64,000 bases of DNA from JBNGOQ01 sp050589645 (GTDB lineage Bacteria > Bacteroidota > Bacteroidia > Flavobacteriales > Flavobacteriaceae). The DNA lies in NCBI RefSeq assembly GCF_050589645.1, contig NZ_JBNGOQ010000005.1, forward strand, positions 62,001 to 126,000, written 5' to 3'. The notes under the pieces were generated by a model. It was not told the DNA's origin. It made no database searches and saw only the letters and a list, made by a program, of their open reading frames with translations. The translations under genes and the position numbers were made by a program. This document shows, piece by piece, positions 34,865 to 45,900 of this stretch (position 1 is the first letter of the stretch; each line of letters begins with the position of its first letter).

Positions 34865-35977
34865 ATGGGTAAAACGGGTTTTTTCAGGGGATGGGTATTG
34901 TCCTGCCTATGTATACTGACAGTCGTTCCACTGACCGGGCAGCAAGAGGACTACTTTCCCAAGAGCCAGTGGCGCCAAGGTAAGGCTGGAGAGCAAGGTT
35001 TGGACCAGGCGAAGATCGATGCTTTTGTAGCCTTGCTCAAGCAGAAGAAAATTCTTGAACCGATAAGTTCCTTTACGGTAATTAAGAACGGTTATTTGGT
35101 TGTTGATGAAACTTTTGGGAGCTATAAGGGAACAACACCGCATACGCTGCAATCCGTGACCAAAAGTATTACTTCTACCTTGGTTGGTGTGGCCATTCAA
35201 AATGGATTCATCAAAAATCTGGATCAACCTGTGCTCCACTTTTTCCCGGAGTATACCCAAATTGATTATTTGGATGAAAATAAGCGGGCCATGACCCTCA
35301 AGCACGCCCTCACCATGAGAACGGGGCAAGCATGGACCGGGGAACGGCATTTGGGCGCGCTTAACCGTTATTCCGGCGATCGCATGAAATACGTGTTGGA
35401 TTACAAAATGGAAACCCGACCGGGGAAACAATGGTATTACAACAGCGGCATTGCCATTCTCTTAGGAGGTTTGTTGCAAAATGCCTCGGGCATGCCTACC
35501 CAGAGTTTTGCAAAGGACTATCTTTTTGAACCATTGAACATCACAAAGGCCAAGTGGAGTTGGGGCCATAGGGGGATTCCCCATACCGGGGGCGGACTTT
35601 TTCTCCGGCCAAAGGACATGGCTAGAATAGGATACCTCTATCTTCGAAAAGGCAAATGGGAGGGCAAACAAGTCCTTCCGGAATGGTGGGTAAGGGAGGC
35701 TACCCGACCCCATGTTCCACATGCCGAAAGTATCGCTGGGGTTTCCAATACCGGGTACGGCTATATGTGGTGGCTCTTGCCCTTGGATAAAAAGAAAAAG
35801 GTAACGAACCCGCCGGCAATGTATATGGCCTATGGCCATTGGGGCCAGTTTATTTTTGTCATCCCAAGATACGATATGGTGATTGTTTTTACCAATGATA
35901 GTACGGCCTCATACCAAGAAGAGCTAAAACCTATTTCCCTACTCTACAGCCATGTTTTACCTGCTGTGGTAAACTAA
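34865..35977 (+). CDS. Class C beta-lactamase-fold serine hydrolase, secreted
   Basis: About 370 residues, signal peptide ending LTVVPLTG. Serine hydrolase motifs: SxxK in LQSVTKSITSTLVG, YxN in WYYNSGIAILLGG, and a C-terminal HxG in YGHWGQFI. The group contains esterases, D-amino-acid amidases and other non-lactamases, so the substrate is open. Stands alone between the secreted cluster and the convergent DJ-1 gene. ATG 34865 follows an in-frame TTG by one codon. Confidence 0.86.
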   Translation: MGKTGFFRGWVLSCLCILTVVPLTGQQEDYFPKSQWRQGKAGEQGLDQAKIDAFVALLKQKKILEPISSFTVIKNGYLVVDETFGSYKGTTPHTLQSVTKSITSTLVGVAIQNGFIKNLDQPVLHFFPEYTQIDYLDENKRAMTLKHALTMRTGQAWTGERHLGALNRYSGDRMKYVLDYKMETRPGKQWYYNSGIAILLGGLLQNASGMPTQSFAKDYLFEPLNITKAKWSWGHRGIPHTGGGLFLRPKDMARIGYLYLRKGKWEGKQVLPEWWVREATRPHVPHAESIAGVSNTGYGYMWWLLPLDKKKKVTNPPAMYMAYGHWGQFIFVIPRYDMVIVFTNDSTASYQEELKPISLLYSHVLPAVVN

Positions 35978-35983
35978 TACGGT

Positions 35984-36688
35984 TCAGGGAGCTATTACCG
36001 TGCCGTCCTGAGGAACCCATTTGTCGTATTCCATATATTCAGCCGTGGACCTTGCCGTCTCGGGATTGATCCACCTACCTACAATATGTAGGGCGCCATC
36101 AATTCCGGCAGATACTCCGGCTGTGGTGACAATATTCCCATGATCTACATAGCGGGTGTTCTCCAGGACCTCGGTTTCGGGGTAGGCGTTTTTGAACCGT
36201 TCTATGGCCCCGTACCATGTAGTGGCCGTTTTATTCTTTAAAAGGCCCGCATCACCCAAGAGGAAAGCGCCCGTGCAGACCGACATCATGATCTTTGCCT
36301 TTTTGGAACTGTTTTTGACCCATTCCATTACCTCCGGTGTCCTACGTGAACTGCCCGTAGCCCCTCCCGGCAGCACCACAATATCCGCGGTGGGCGCATT
36401 GGCAACGGAATAGTCCGGAACCACTCGTAGAAAACCCTGGCTCAGTATCGGTTCGGTGTTTTTTGCCACGGTATACACCTTAAACGGTCTGCGGTATTGT
36501 CCCTGTTCATCCCTAAATGCGGTTGCAGCAAAGACTTCTGCCGGACCACTAAAATCCAAAAGCTCTACCCCATTGTAAAGAAATATGGCCACGTAAACTG
36601 TTTTGATTTCCTCCCTTGGGCGTTCTCTTTCGGTAGCGCCCAGTAAAATGCCGCTCAAAACCACGAGTACAATGGAAACATATTTCAT
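35984..36688 (-). CDS. DJ-1/PfpI-family protein with signal peptide
   Basis: 234 residues: signal peptide MKYVSIVLVVLSGILLG, then a DJ-1/PfpI fold (AIFLYNGVELLDFSGPAEVF, with the nucleophile elbow IMMSVCTGAFLLGDAG). This is the sort of domain that precedes AraC HTH in GlxA regulators, but here it is a stand-alone exported protein. Reaction unknown. The start at 36688 is chosen because it begins the signal peptide. Confidence 0.82.
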   Translation of the reverse strand: MKYVSIVLVVLSGILLGATERERPREEIKTVYVAIFLYNGVELLDFSGPAEVFAATAFRDEQGQYRRPFKVYTVAKNTEPILSQGFLRVVPDYSVANAPTADIVVLPGGATGSSRRTPEVMEWVKNSSKKAKIMMSVCTGAFLLGDAGLLKNKTATTWYGAIERFKNAYPETEVLENTRYVDHGNIVTTAGVSAGIDGALHIVGRWINPETARSTAEYMEYDKWVPQDGTVIAP

Positions 36689-36875
36689 AGGACAGCAGTT
36701 TGTGTTTTTGTCAAAGGTATCCTTAAACAGCTGGAGATGGTCCGTTTTAAAACCCAAAAACGTGCAGGTGGAAGCATTCGGACAAAGTAGCCTATCCAAA
36801 AGGTCCTGGGAGCGGAACTACCCAATATCTTGTTTTGGAATTAGGCCCCTAACTGTGGCCTTCCAATTCCAAACC

Positions 36876-39110
36876 ATGATACGCAAATATCTACTCGTAT
36901 TTTTCATACCCCTACTTTCCAACGCCCAACAAATTGAAAATCGTTTGTTCCATATTAAAAAGGTGCAGGTCGAGGAAATTAAGTTGGATGCCCGCCTTGA
37001 TGAGACCTTTTGGTCACAGGCAGACCAAGTGCCCCTAGCCTTTGAGACCGATCCAGGAAACAATACCAAAGCAGAGGTGGCCACCACGCTGCGGTTGGCC
37101 TACAATTCGGAATATTTATATTTCTCCTTCGAGGCAAAAGATTCGAATACCAAGGCAATTAGGGCAATTATCAATGATAGGGACAAATTGGACGACAATG
37201 ATTTTGTATCCCTTTTTATTGACCCCTTTAACGATTCGCGCAGAGCCTTCTTTTTTACGGTAAACCCTTTTGGGGTGCAGCAAGATGGCATCTTTGATGA
37301 GCAGGTTGGCGATGGAGATCTTAGCTGGGACGCCATTTGGAAGTCGTCTGGCAGGATTACGGGGGACGGATATATCGTGGAAGGCGCCATTCCCTTTAAA
37401 TCTTTGCGATTCCCCGCAAGCGAAAAGGTACAGACCTGGCGCTTTTTTGGGTTTCGAACCTATCCCCGAAGCTTAAAAAAATCCTTTCATTCCATGCCAA
37501 TCGACCAGGGAAACAACTGTCTATTATGCCAGGCCAACCTGATGACTGGTCTGCAGGGAATAAGACCTGGGGTAAATTTGGAGTTCACACCTACCTTTAC
37601 CCTGAACAGGTTTGATGAAAGGGAGGACTTTCCCGAGGGCTCACTGACTGAAGGACAGATTGCCAGCAACCTTGGCCTGGATGCACGCTGGGGCATTACA
37701 TCGGACCTTACCCTGAACCTGGCGTTTAACCCCGATTTTTCCCAAGTGGAGGCAGATGCCGCTCAATTGGACGTCAACAACCGCTTTGCCCTGCAATTCC
37801 CCGAAAAACGCCCCTTTTTTTTGGAGGGAGCGGATTTTTTCAACACCCCGCTACAAGCTTTTTTTACCAGGACTATTACAGATCCGTCTTACGGGGTTAA
37901 AATAAGCGGTAAAATAAACAAAAATGCTGTGGGACTATTGCTTGCACAGGATCGTGTCAATAACCTGATATTGCCGGGTTTTCAAGGCTCGGAGAGTGTT
38001 TCCTTGGATCAGGAAGTCACCAATGTTATTGCCCGATACCGCAGGGATATAGGCAACAACTCCAACATAGGCCTACTGTATACGGGTAGGGAGGGAGGCA
38101 ATTATTTCAATCACGTGGGCGGCCTGGATGCTTTTGTAAGACCCTGGAAACCGCTTACCTTGAGAGCACAATATCTTCATACGGAAACAAAGTACGATAG
38201 CATTGTAGTGGCCGAAAATAACCTAAGGAGTACTACGTTTAATGGGAATTCGATCAACTTTCAGGCAGATTTCGATACCCGTAACTGGGAGGGAACCTTT
38301 ATCTACGAAAGCAGACCTTCAGGTTTTCGGGCCGATGCAGGTTTTGTACCCCAGGTAGATTTCCGTAGGTACCGCGCATTTGTTGAAAGGCGGTTTTGGC
38401 CAAAGGAAACCACCTGGTACAGCAATGTGGGTTGGAATGCGGGTGGTTTTAGACGGGAATCCATGGATGGGATATTGGACTTGGAAGGTATTTGGACCAG
38501 TGCCTATTTCAACGGGCCCTTACAGTTGAATTATTGGATCAATCCCGATATTATTTGGCAACGGACCGAAGGGGAAACCTTCAAGTTGGTACGCCTTTGG
38601 ACCGGGTTTGATATACAGCCATTGGGCAATCTGGGGATCAACGGATGGATCAACCTAGGCCCCGCGGTCGATTTTGAAAATACGCGCAAGACCGATAACC
38701 TGCAGTTTCGATTGGAGTCGGACATCCGGATTGGAAAACATATTGATATGACGGTGAATCATCGCTTTTTAAGGCTCCATCTCTCCGGGGAGACCATTTT
38801 TACCGCCAATTTGACCCAACTACAAGCGGCGTACAACTTTAATCCCCGTATGTTCTTTAGGGTGGTGATGCAATACCGTCATACGCTACGGAACCCTGAG
38901 CTTTTTGATGACAATAGGGTTAACCGCATCGATCAATCGGTATTTGCCCAGCTCCTGTTGTCCTATAAACTGAATCCACAGTCCGTCATCTTTTTGGGTT
39001 ATGTGGACAATTTGGAAGGTTTTGAAAACACGGTCAACGTTCAAGATATATCCCTGCGACAGCTTAACCAAACACTCTTCTTTAAAATCGGGTACGCTTG
39101 GCGGCCCTAA
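36876..39110 (+). CDS. DUF5916 outer-membrane protein with CBM9-like N-terminus
   Basis: 744 residues: signal peptide IRKYLLVFFIPLLSNAQ, then a carbohydrate-binding family 9-like sandwich (about 30-220, LDARLDETFWSQADQ at its start and WDAIWKSSGRITGDGYIVEG inside), then a large beta-barrel-like part ending in an aromatic terminal strand (FFKIGYAWRP) as outer-membrane barrels do. Matches the DUF5916 family of Bacteroidota. Role probably in binding or export of a glycan or in envelope function; unproven. Start chosen at the signal peptide; longer frame upstream runs through the DJ-1 promoter. Confidence 0.85.
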   Translation: MIRKYLLVFFIPLLSNAQQIENRLFHIKKVQVEEIKLDARLDETFWSQADQVPLAFETDPGNNTKAEVATTLRLAYNSEYLYFSFEAKDSNTKAIRAIINDRDKLDDNDFVSLFIDPFNDSRRAFFFTVNPFGVQQDGIFDEQVGDGDLSWDAIWKSSGRITGDGYIVEGAIPFKSLRFPASEKVQTWRFFGFRTYPRSLKKSFHSMPIDQGNNCLLCQANLMTGLQGIRPGVNLEFTPTFTLNRFDEREDFPEGSLTEGQIASNLGLDARWGITSDLTLNLAFNPDFSQVEADAAQLDVNNRFALQFPEKRPFFLEGADFFNTPLQAFFTRTITDPSYGVKISGKINKNAVGLLLAQDRVNNLILPGFQGSESVSLDQEVTNVIARYRRDIGNNSNIGLLYTGREGGNYFNHVGGLDAFVRPWKPLTLRAQYLHTETKYDSIVVAENNLRSTTFNGNSINFQADFDTRNWEGTFIYESRPSGFRADAGFVPQVDFRRYRAFVERRFWPKETTWYSNVGWNAGGFRRESMDGILDLEGIWTSAYFNGPLQLNYWINPDIIWQRTEGETFKLVRLWTGFDIQPLGNLGINGWINLGPAVDFENTRKTDNLQFRLESDIRIGKHIDMTVNHRFLRLHLSGETIFTANLTQLQAAYNFNPRMFFRVVMQYRHTLRNPELFDDNRVNRIDQSVFAQLLLSYKLNPQSVIFLGYVDNLEGFENTVNVQDISLRQLNQTLFFKIGYAWRP

Positions 39111-39423
39111 AAACCTCGAGGACCTACTCAAAATTTTCAAGGCCTCTTGGCGAAATAAACCCAAAAGGGGAATAAAAATTACCGCTTAATTGGTTATATT
39201 AACAAAATCTTTTGTTAATAGGAGAAGGTAGCCCCTGTAATACAAAGCTCTTAGGGAGCTTCCACACGCCAATATAAAAGGAAGAAAATTACCGGACCAT
39301 TCCGATTGGGTAGGGCGCTTGTGCCAAGATATCGGTCCCTAAGCAATATATGCTACTGGGAAGGTGTCGTGTGCTACATTCGAAACGGGACGACTCTTAA
39401 AAATTGATGAAAAAAGAACACCA
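39111..39423 (+). promoter_or_regulatory. Upstream region of efflux operon
   Basis: 313 bp without a gene. It contains the perfect palindrome at 39199-39218 described separately. No other strong motif seen; the TolC-fusion gene starts at 39424. Confidence 0.45.
39199..39218. promoter_or_regulatory. Perfect palindrome, candidate operator of efflux operon
   Basis: TTAACAAAA-TC-TTTTGTTAA, nine-base arms and two-base centre, 206 bases before the TolC-fusion ATG. Shape fits a dimeric repressor site (TetR or similar). An AT-only stem makes terminator function less likely. Confidence 0.5.
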
Positions 39424-41769
39424 ATGAAAAAATATTATGCCACTGCCATCGTATTGCTTTTTAGCTCGTTAGTCTTTGCCCAGACCAAAAAAAGCTATAA
39501 CATAGGGATGCTTCTCGATTTCCGTACCGAGGAGGTACAACCCTTGCTGGACCGTCTTGAGTCCGAAATTAGCGCGGTTGTGGGAGAAGATGCCGTCCTT
39601 AACTTTAGCGAGGACAACATCCTGGTCAATGGCTATGATTTACAGAAAGCCCAGGCAAACTATAATCGCCTACTGGCCAATGATACAGATATCATTTTGG
39701 CCTTTGGTCCCATTAACAATCAAATTATCAATCAAACACCTGTACACCAAAAACCAACCATACTTTTTGGCGCGGTAAACCAGGATTTGAATGGGATCGA
39801 TCTGTCAAAAAAAACCTCTGGAATAGCTAACCTCACCTATTTGATCGAATCCGAGTCCTATAAAGAAGACTTTATAACCTTCAAGGAACTGACCAATTTT
39901 GAAAACCTGGGTATTGTCATAGAAGCGGGTTTGGTGGATATTCTCCCCTTGAAGGAAACATTTGATAGGGAGTTTGAAGAGCTTGGGGCGAATTACAAGC
40001 TTATTCCGTTTGAAAACGTAGACGATATCCTTTCCAATTTGGAAGGCATTGATGCGGTATATATTGCTGGCGGATTTTTTCTTACCCACGCAGAAAACAG
40101 GGTCCTGGCCAATACCTTTATCGAAAAAAAACTGCCTTCCTTTACCATTAATGGTACTGATGATGTAGCCGATGGTATCCTGGCCACCAATCAATCGGAC
40201 GACAATATCGATCAATTTTTTCGCCGGGTGGCCTTGAGTATTGAAGCCTATATCAGCGGTACTCCCTTGGCCGATCTACCGGTTTACATTGATTATACTC
40301 CTAGACTGACGCTTAATTACAACACGGCAGAACTTATAGGGGTTCCGATCAAATACAGTTTAATAGCGCGAATCGATTTTATTGGGGAATTTAAAAATGT
40401 GCTGTCCGAGAAACAATATAATGTACTGACCGTTATCGATGATGCCTTAAAAAACAACCTATCCATACGGTCCACCCAAAAGGACGTGGAGCTGAGCACC
40501 CAGGATTTAAAATCTGCCAAGAGCAACTATTTGCCTTCCTTGACCGCGTCCGGGACCGGTACCTACATTGATCCGGATTTGGCGGAAATCAGTAACGGAC
40601 AAAATCCTGAGTTTTCTACAGCGGGTAACATCACTTTAAACCAAACGCTGTTTTCCGAAGCGGCCAATGCCAATATCGCCATTCAAAGAAATTTACAAAA
40701 GGCGCAGGAAGAGTCCTTTAACGCGGCCGAGTTGGACCTTATTTTTGAGGCCTCCAATACCTATTTCAACACCTTGATTTTAAAGGCCAATACCCAGATA
40801 CAGGTACGGAACCAGCAACTCACCAAACGCAACCTCCAAATTGCGGAGCAGAATTTTGAGGCCGGCCAAGCGGGAAAATCCGATGTACTTCGGTTTAGAA
40901 GTGAAATGGCACAAAATACACAGGCCATGGTAGAGGCGATCAACCAGTTAGAGCAGGGCTTTGTGTTCTTAAATCAGGTGTTGAACAATCCCACAGATTT
41001 GGAAATCGATGTGGAGGAGGTGGAACTAAACGAAGGTATTTTTGAGCGGTACAATTACGATCAAATATTCTCCCTTTTGGATGACCCCGCCCTTAGGGAA
41101 CCTTTTATAGATTTCCTGATTGAGGAAGCCAACCGAAACGCACCGGAACTAAGGTCCTTGGGCTATAACTTAGCCGCTACGGAGCGCAATATTAAACTCA
41201 ACGCTTACGGCAGGTTCTTACCTACTTTGGCACTTCAGGGGCAATACAACAGGACTTTTAGCCGGTCTGGAGCGGGCAGTACTGCCCCACAGGGGTTTAA
41301 CTTGGTGGACAACAACTACAATGCAGGGCTCAGCCTTTCCATACCTATTGTAAATCAAAACCTTTCCAATATCAACAAACAGACCGCGATGATCCAAAGG
41401 GAACAATTGGAAATCAACAAGGAGAATACGGAGTTGACCATAGCCACCAATGTGAGAAACGGCGTGCTGGACCTGGTCAACCAAATTTCCAATATTGCCC
41501 TGTCCAAAATATCCGAGGAAGCGGCCTTTGAGGCCCTGGAATTGACCCGTGCTTCCTATGCCAATGGCGCAGTGAATATCGTGCAGCTTTTGGATGCCCA
41601 GAATAATTATTTGAGCGCCCAGTTGGCTCGTGCCACCGCCACCTATAATTATTTGATCAGCTCCTTACAATTGGAACGCAACCTCGGTTATTATTTTTTA
41701 CTGAATTCAGATCAGGAAAATGAGGCGTTCAAGCAACGCTTTTTCGAATTTTTAAACAATAGAAACTAA
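39424..41769 (+). CDS. TolC-type outer-membrane channel fused to ABC substrate-binding domain
   Basis: 781 residues. Signal peptide ATAIVLLFSSLVFAQ; residues about 25-320 resemble the ABC_sub_bind (PF04392-type) periplasmic binding fold (IGMLLDFRTEEVQPLL, then ILAFGPINNQIINQ, PTILFGAVNQDLNG, AVYIAGGFFL); residues about 340-780 are a complete TolC/OEP family channel (LSTQDLKSAKSNYLPSLTA, ERNIKLNAYGRFLPTLALQ, VNIVQLLDAQNNYLSAQLA). Ordinary TolC proteins lack the first half. Heads an operon with adaptor and RND pump after 21 and 100 bases, so it forms the outer channel of a tripartite efflux system; the binding domain may sense or capture the substrate. Fusion is intact in frame. Confidence 0.85.
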   Translation: MKKYYATAIVLLFSSLVFAQTKKSYNIGMLLDFRTEEVQPLLDRLESEISAVVGEDAVLNFSEDNILVNGYDLQKAQANYNRLLANDTDIILAFGPINNQIINQTPVHQKPTILFGAVNQDLNGIDLSKKTSGIANLTYLIESESYKEDFITFKELTNFENLGIVIEAGLVDILPLKETFDREFEELGANYKLIPFENVDDILSNLEGIDAVYIAGGFFLTHAENRVLANTFIEKKLPSFTINGTDDVADGILATNQSDDNIDQFFRRVALSIEAYISGTPLADLPVYIDYTPRLTLNYNTAELIGVPIKYSLIARIDFIGEFKNVLSEKQYNVLTVIDDALKNNLSIRSTQKDVELSTQDLKSAKSNYLPSLTASGTGTYIDPDLAEISNGQNPEFSTAGNITLNQTLFSEAANANIAIQRNLQKAQEESFNAAELDLIFEASNTYFNTLILKANTQIQVRNQQLTKRNLQIAEQNFEAGQAGKSDVLRFRSEMAQNTQAMVEAINQLEQGFVFLNQVLNNPTDLEIDVEEVELNEGIFERYNYDQIFSLLDDPALREPFIDFLIEEANRNAPELRSLGYNLAATERNIKLNAYGRFLPTLALQGQYNRTFSRSGAGSTAPQGFNLVDNNYNAGLSLSIPIVNQNLSNINKQTAMIQREQLEINKENTELTIATNVRNGVLDLVNQISNIALSKISEEAAFEALELTRASYANGAVNIVQLLDAQNNYLSAQLARATATYNYLISSLQLERNLGYYFLLNSDQENEAFKQRFFEFLNNRN

Positions 41770-41790
41770 CACCTCTAAACAAAGGAACCT

Positions 41791-42876
41791 ATGAAACGTA
41801 TAAACCAGATGCTCTCGATTATTTTTTTCGCAGTACTGCTGTGTGCCTGCGGAAGCGAGGAAAAAGCACAAAAACAAGTCCTTAGGCCTGTAAAATATCA
41901 AGAAGTGGGCTTTTTGGGCGGTGAAAAGGTACGAACGTTCAGTGGTACGGCCCGCACCGATAAGATTATTAACCTGAGCTTTAGAAATTCGGGCATCATC
42001 ACCGTATTTGATATGCGGTTGGGGCAAAGGGTGAAAAAAGGAGAATTATTGGCCAAATTGGACAATGTAGCCTCCCGTTTGTCCTATGAGCAATCGGTCA
42101 CCCAAGTAAACAGCGCCGAATCGCAAATGAATACGGCAAAATTGAACCTGAACCGGATACGGTCCTTGTACGAGAAGGGCAGTACATCGCTCAGTGATTT
42201 TGAAGCGGCTAAAAACTCCTTTAAAAATGCAGAGGAAAGCTACAAATCTGCCAAACGGGGTGTGGATATTCAGCAGGAGCAAATACGGTATGGCTATATC
42301 TACGCACCGGAGGACGGTATCATCGCCTCGGTATCGGCCGAGTTGGATGAAAATGTGCAGCCTGGGCAGTCGGTGGCCATTTTAAATTCCGGTACGGATA
42401 TGGAAATTTCCTTGGGAATTCCCGAAAGTGCCATTAACGGGATAAAAGAAGATATGGAAGTACAGGTAAGCTTCCCGTCCTTGCAGGGCGAGCAATTTAA
42501 GGCAAAGGTTACCGAAGTTTCCCCTGCAGTTGATGCAAATACGGCCACCTATCCGGTGCGTGTTACCGTGGTCCAACCCAATACTACCATTAAAAGTGGT
42601 ATGGCCGCCAATGTTACTTTCGATTTTGGGGATTATTCAACCAACGGCAATGTATTGGTAGTCCCTGCCCATGCCGTTGGAGAGGACGGCAATGGCCGTT
42701 TTGTTTTTGTGGTCGAGGGCGAAGGGGATAAGGCAAGGGTGAAGAAACAACAAATAGCCGTAGGAAGCTTGAATGCTGATGGCTTCGAGGTTAGGTCCGG
42801 TTTGGAAGCGGGGCAAAAAATTGCCACGGCAGGACTGCAGACCCTATTGGACGGCCAAGAAGTAAAATTGCAATAA
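41791..42876 (+). CDS. RND efflux periplasmic adaptor
   Basis: 361-residue lipoprotein-type adaptor (signal IIFFAVLLCACGSE, Cys lipidated). HlyD-like halves flank a coiled coil (SEQTVTQVNSAESQ-like region about 90-160): RNSGIITVFDMRLGQRVKKG and YGYIYAPEDGIIASV, then a beta-barrel. Joins the RND pump (42977) to the TolC-fusion channel. Second gene of the operon. Confidence 0.92.
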   Translation: MKRINQMLSIIFFAVLLCACGSEEKAQKQVLRPVKYQEVGFLGGEKVRTFSGTARTDKIINLSFRNSGIITVFDMRLGQRVKKGELLAKLDNVASRLSYEQSVTQVNSAESQMNTAKLNLNRIRSLYEKGSTSLSDFEAAKNSFKNAEESYKSAKRGVDIQQEQIRYGYIYAPEDGIIASVSAELDENVQPGQSVAILNSGTDMEISLGIPESAINGIKEDMEVQVSFPSLQGEQFKAKVTEVSPAVDANTATYPVRVTVVQPNTTIKSGMAANVTFDFGDYSTNGNVLVVPAHAVGEDGNGRFVFVVEGEGDKARVKKQQIAVGSLNADGFEVRSGLEAGQKIATAGLQTLLDGQEVKLQ

Positions 42877-42976
42877 AGACAAATCGGGTTTGAATACAAC
42901 CGCCACAATAGTGTCGATCAGAAGAAAAACAAAAGTGCATTACGACCGGAATACTAAAACATAACACGCCAACCGC

Positions 42977-45900
42977 ATGAACCTAGCAAAATTCTCCATC
43001 GAAAAAAACCGGATTACCTTTATGGTGCTGGCCACTATCGTCCTTTTAGGAGTTTCCATATATTTTGATTTGTCACGGGATAGTATGCCCCCATATACCA
43101 TACGGGTAGCCACGGTTGTTTCTAACTTTCCCGGGGCGAGTCCGGAAAGGGTAGAGCAATTGGTGACCGATAAGATTGAAAAGAAAGCCCAGGAACTTCC
43201 GGAATTGGATGAGGTGACCAGCACCTCCAGGACCGGCCTTTCCGTGGTGAGTGTCACCTTAAAAGATGAAGTAAGCGAACGAAAAATGCAAGCGGTTTGG
43301 GATCGATTGCGTAGAAAACTGGATGATATAGAGGGCTTGCCCGAAGGGGTTGTACCCGATTTGAACGATGACGGGATTGGTGATGTATATGGTATTGTAA
43401 TCGGTTTGACCTCGGATGGGTTCACCTACGCTGAAATGAAAGCCTATGCCGATGATATCAAGGATGATTTGATCAAGTTGCCCGATGCCGCCAAGGTAGA
43501 ACTGGGTGGCGTTCAGAACGAACGTGTGTTTGTGGAGTTCGACAATACCCGCTTAAAGGAGTATGGCCTATCGGCCTCAAAGTTGCAGCAAAGTATTGCT
43601 TCTACCAATATCCTTAATTCGGGAGGGCAGGTAAACGTTGGCGATGAGCGGATTATCCTGGAACCCACTGGCAACTTTGATTCGGTCCAGGATATTCGCG
43701 ATATGTTGATTACCGTGGGCGATGGCTCACAACTCGTAAAATTGGGAGATATTACCACCGTCACCAAGGGCTATATAGATCCGCCAGACCAGATTGTAAG
43801 TGTAAATGGCTCAAATGCCATTTCCCTCCATGTGAACCTTAAGGAGAATGCCAATGTGGTGGCCTTAGGGGAGGCAGTTAATCTGGTGGTGGCCGACTGG
43901 CAGGAAAGACTTCCTGTGGGATTGGAACTAACCCGCGTGTCATCGCTAGATGATTACATAGATGTAAAAGTAAGCGATTTCATCGTCAACCTCATGCAGT
44001 CCATCAGTATTGTGCTTGCGGTGATGCTTATTTTTCTGGGCTTTCGTACGGGTTTCGTCATCGCCAGCCTTATTCCTATAGTTACCATCATGACCCTTAT
44101 GATCATGGGCTTAATGAACATAGGATTAAATCAGGTCACCTTGGCCGCACTGATTATGGCCCTTGGCATGTTGGTAGACAATGCCATTGTAGTGGCCGAG
44201 ACCATTATGGTAAAATTGGAACAAGGCGTTGAGAAAAAGAAGGCGGCCGTTGATGCGTTTTCGGAATTGTGGATGCCCTTGTTGATTTCCACGCTTACCA
44301 CTTCTGCGGCCTTCCTGGCCTTTTTCCTATCGCCAACGATAATGGGCGATATTGTGGGGCCCATTTTTGTGGTCATCACCATTGCCTTAACATCTTCCTG
44401 GCTTATTGCACTAACAGTGATTACCATGTTCTGCTATCTCTTCCTAAAAGTCTCCCCCAAAGGAGAGAAAAAACCGAGTCTGGTAGACCGCATAATCAAT
44501 AATCTAAAGCGCTATTACAAGGATTTGATCCTTATCGCCCTGGGGAACAAGTACAAGGTGATCATCCTAATTTTTGTTGCCTTTTTCTTTTCCCTATGGG
44601 GTTTTACCAAGATTCCCTTTATTTTCTTTCCCGATAGCGACCGAAATATGATAACCGTAGATATTAACCTGCCTCAGGGGAATAGGATCGAGCGTACCAC
44701 CGAAGTAGTAAAAAAAATAGAACAATACATGACAGATTCCCTAAAAACAAATACATCGCGCACCTTGGGGATCGTAAATTGGTCCTCTTATATTGGAGAA
44801 GGACCGGAATCTTACGATTTGGGCTATTCTCCGGACGAGGCAAACTCCAACTACGCGCATATTCTGGTGAATACTTCCTCGTTCAACGAGAACAACGCAA
44901 TGATTGCCAAACTGGATGGTTTTACCTTTAGTAATTTTCCCAATGCAGATATCAAGGTGGGTGCTCTGGGAGCCGGAGGCGGCGGAACACCGATCGAAAT
45001 AAAAGTGTCCGGAAGTAGTCCGGACGAACTTTCCAAAATTTCGGAAAGCATCAAATTAAAACTATCCAGCATTAATGGAACAAAGAACGTAAAGGACGAT
45101 TGGGGCCCCAAGACTAAAAAGTTTCTCATAGAGATCGATCAAAACAGGGCACAATCGGCAGGGATTAGCAGCCAGGATATTGCTACTTCCCTGCGTACCG
45201 TGTTAGATGGCTTTACAACAGGCGAATACCGGGAAGAGGATAAATCGATTCCCATCCTAATGCGCAGTGACGATAACCAGCAACAGTCCCTGGCCTCGCT
45301 GGAAACCATGAACATTTATTCACAGCAATCCGGAAGAAGTGTCCCGCTTTTACAGGTCGCTTCCATCGTGCCACAGTGGCAGTATGCCAAGATAAAACGT
45401 TTGGATCTGCGCAGGACGATCAATATCAGTAGCGAGTTACGGGAAAATGCAAATGCCAGTGCCATTACCGCCGAAATTACCCCTTGGTTGGAGGAACAAT
45501 TGCAAAACTGGCCCGAAAGGTATACCTATAAGTTTGGGGGCGATGCCGAGAGTACTGCCGAAAGTATGGGCTCGGTCATTGGGTACTTGCCCATTTCCGG
45601 CTTTCTCATAGTGCTCTTGCTCATCATTCAATTCAATTCGGTCCGTAAAATGACGATGGTGGTACTCACCATCCCTTTGGCGGTGATCGGCGTGGTTATT
45701 GGCCTATTGACCTTTCAGGAAGCTTTTGGGTTCATGCCCTTTTTGGGGGTTATTTCCCTTGCAGGAATCGTCATCAACAACGCTATAGTACTGATTGACC
45801 GCATGGAGGTGGAACAACGGCTGGGCCGCACCGAACAGGATGCGGTAATCGCTGCCTGTCTGCAACGGTTCAGACCCATTTTGTTGGCCACTTTTACCAC

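Noticed and set aside
36603..36875. Upstream extension of the DUF5916 gene
   Set aside because: Overlaps the DJ-1/PfpI gene antisense and lies before a clear signal peptide at 36876.
39364..39423. Extension of the TolC-fusion gene by 20 codons
   Set aside because: Signal peptide begins at 39424; the added residues are not signal-like.
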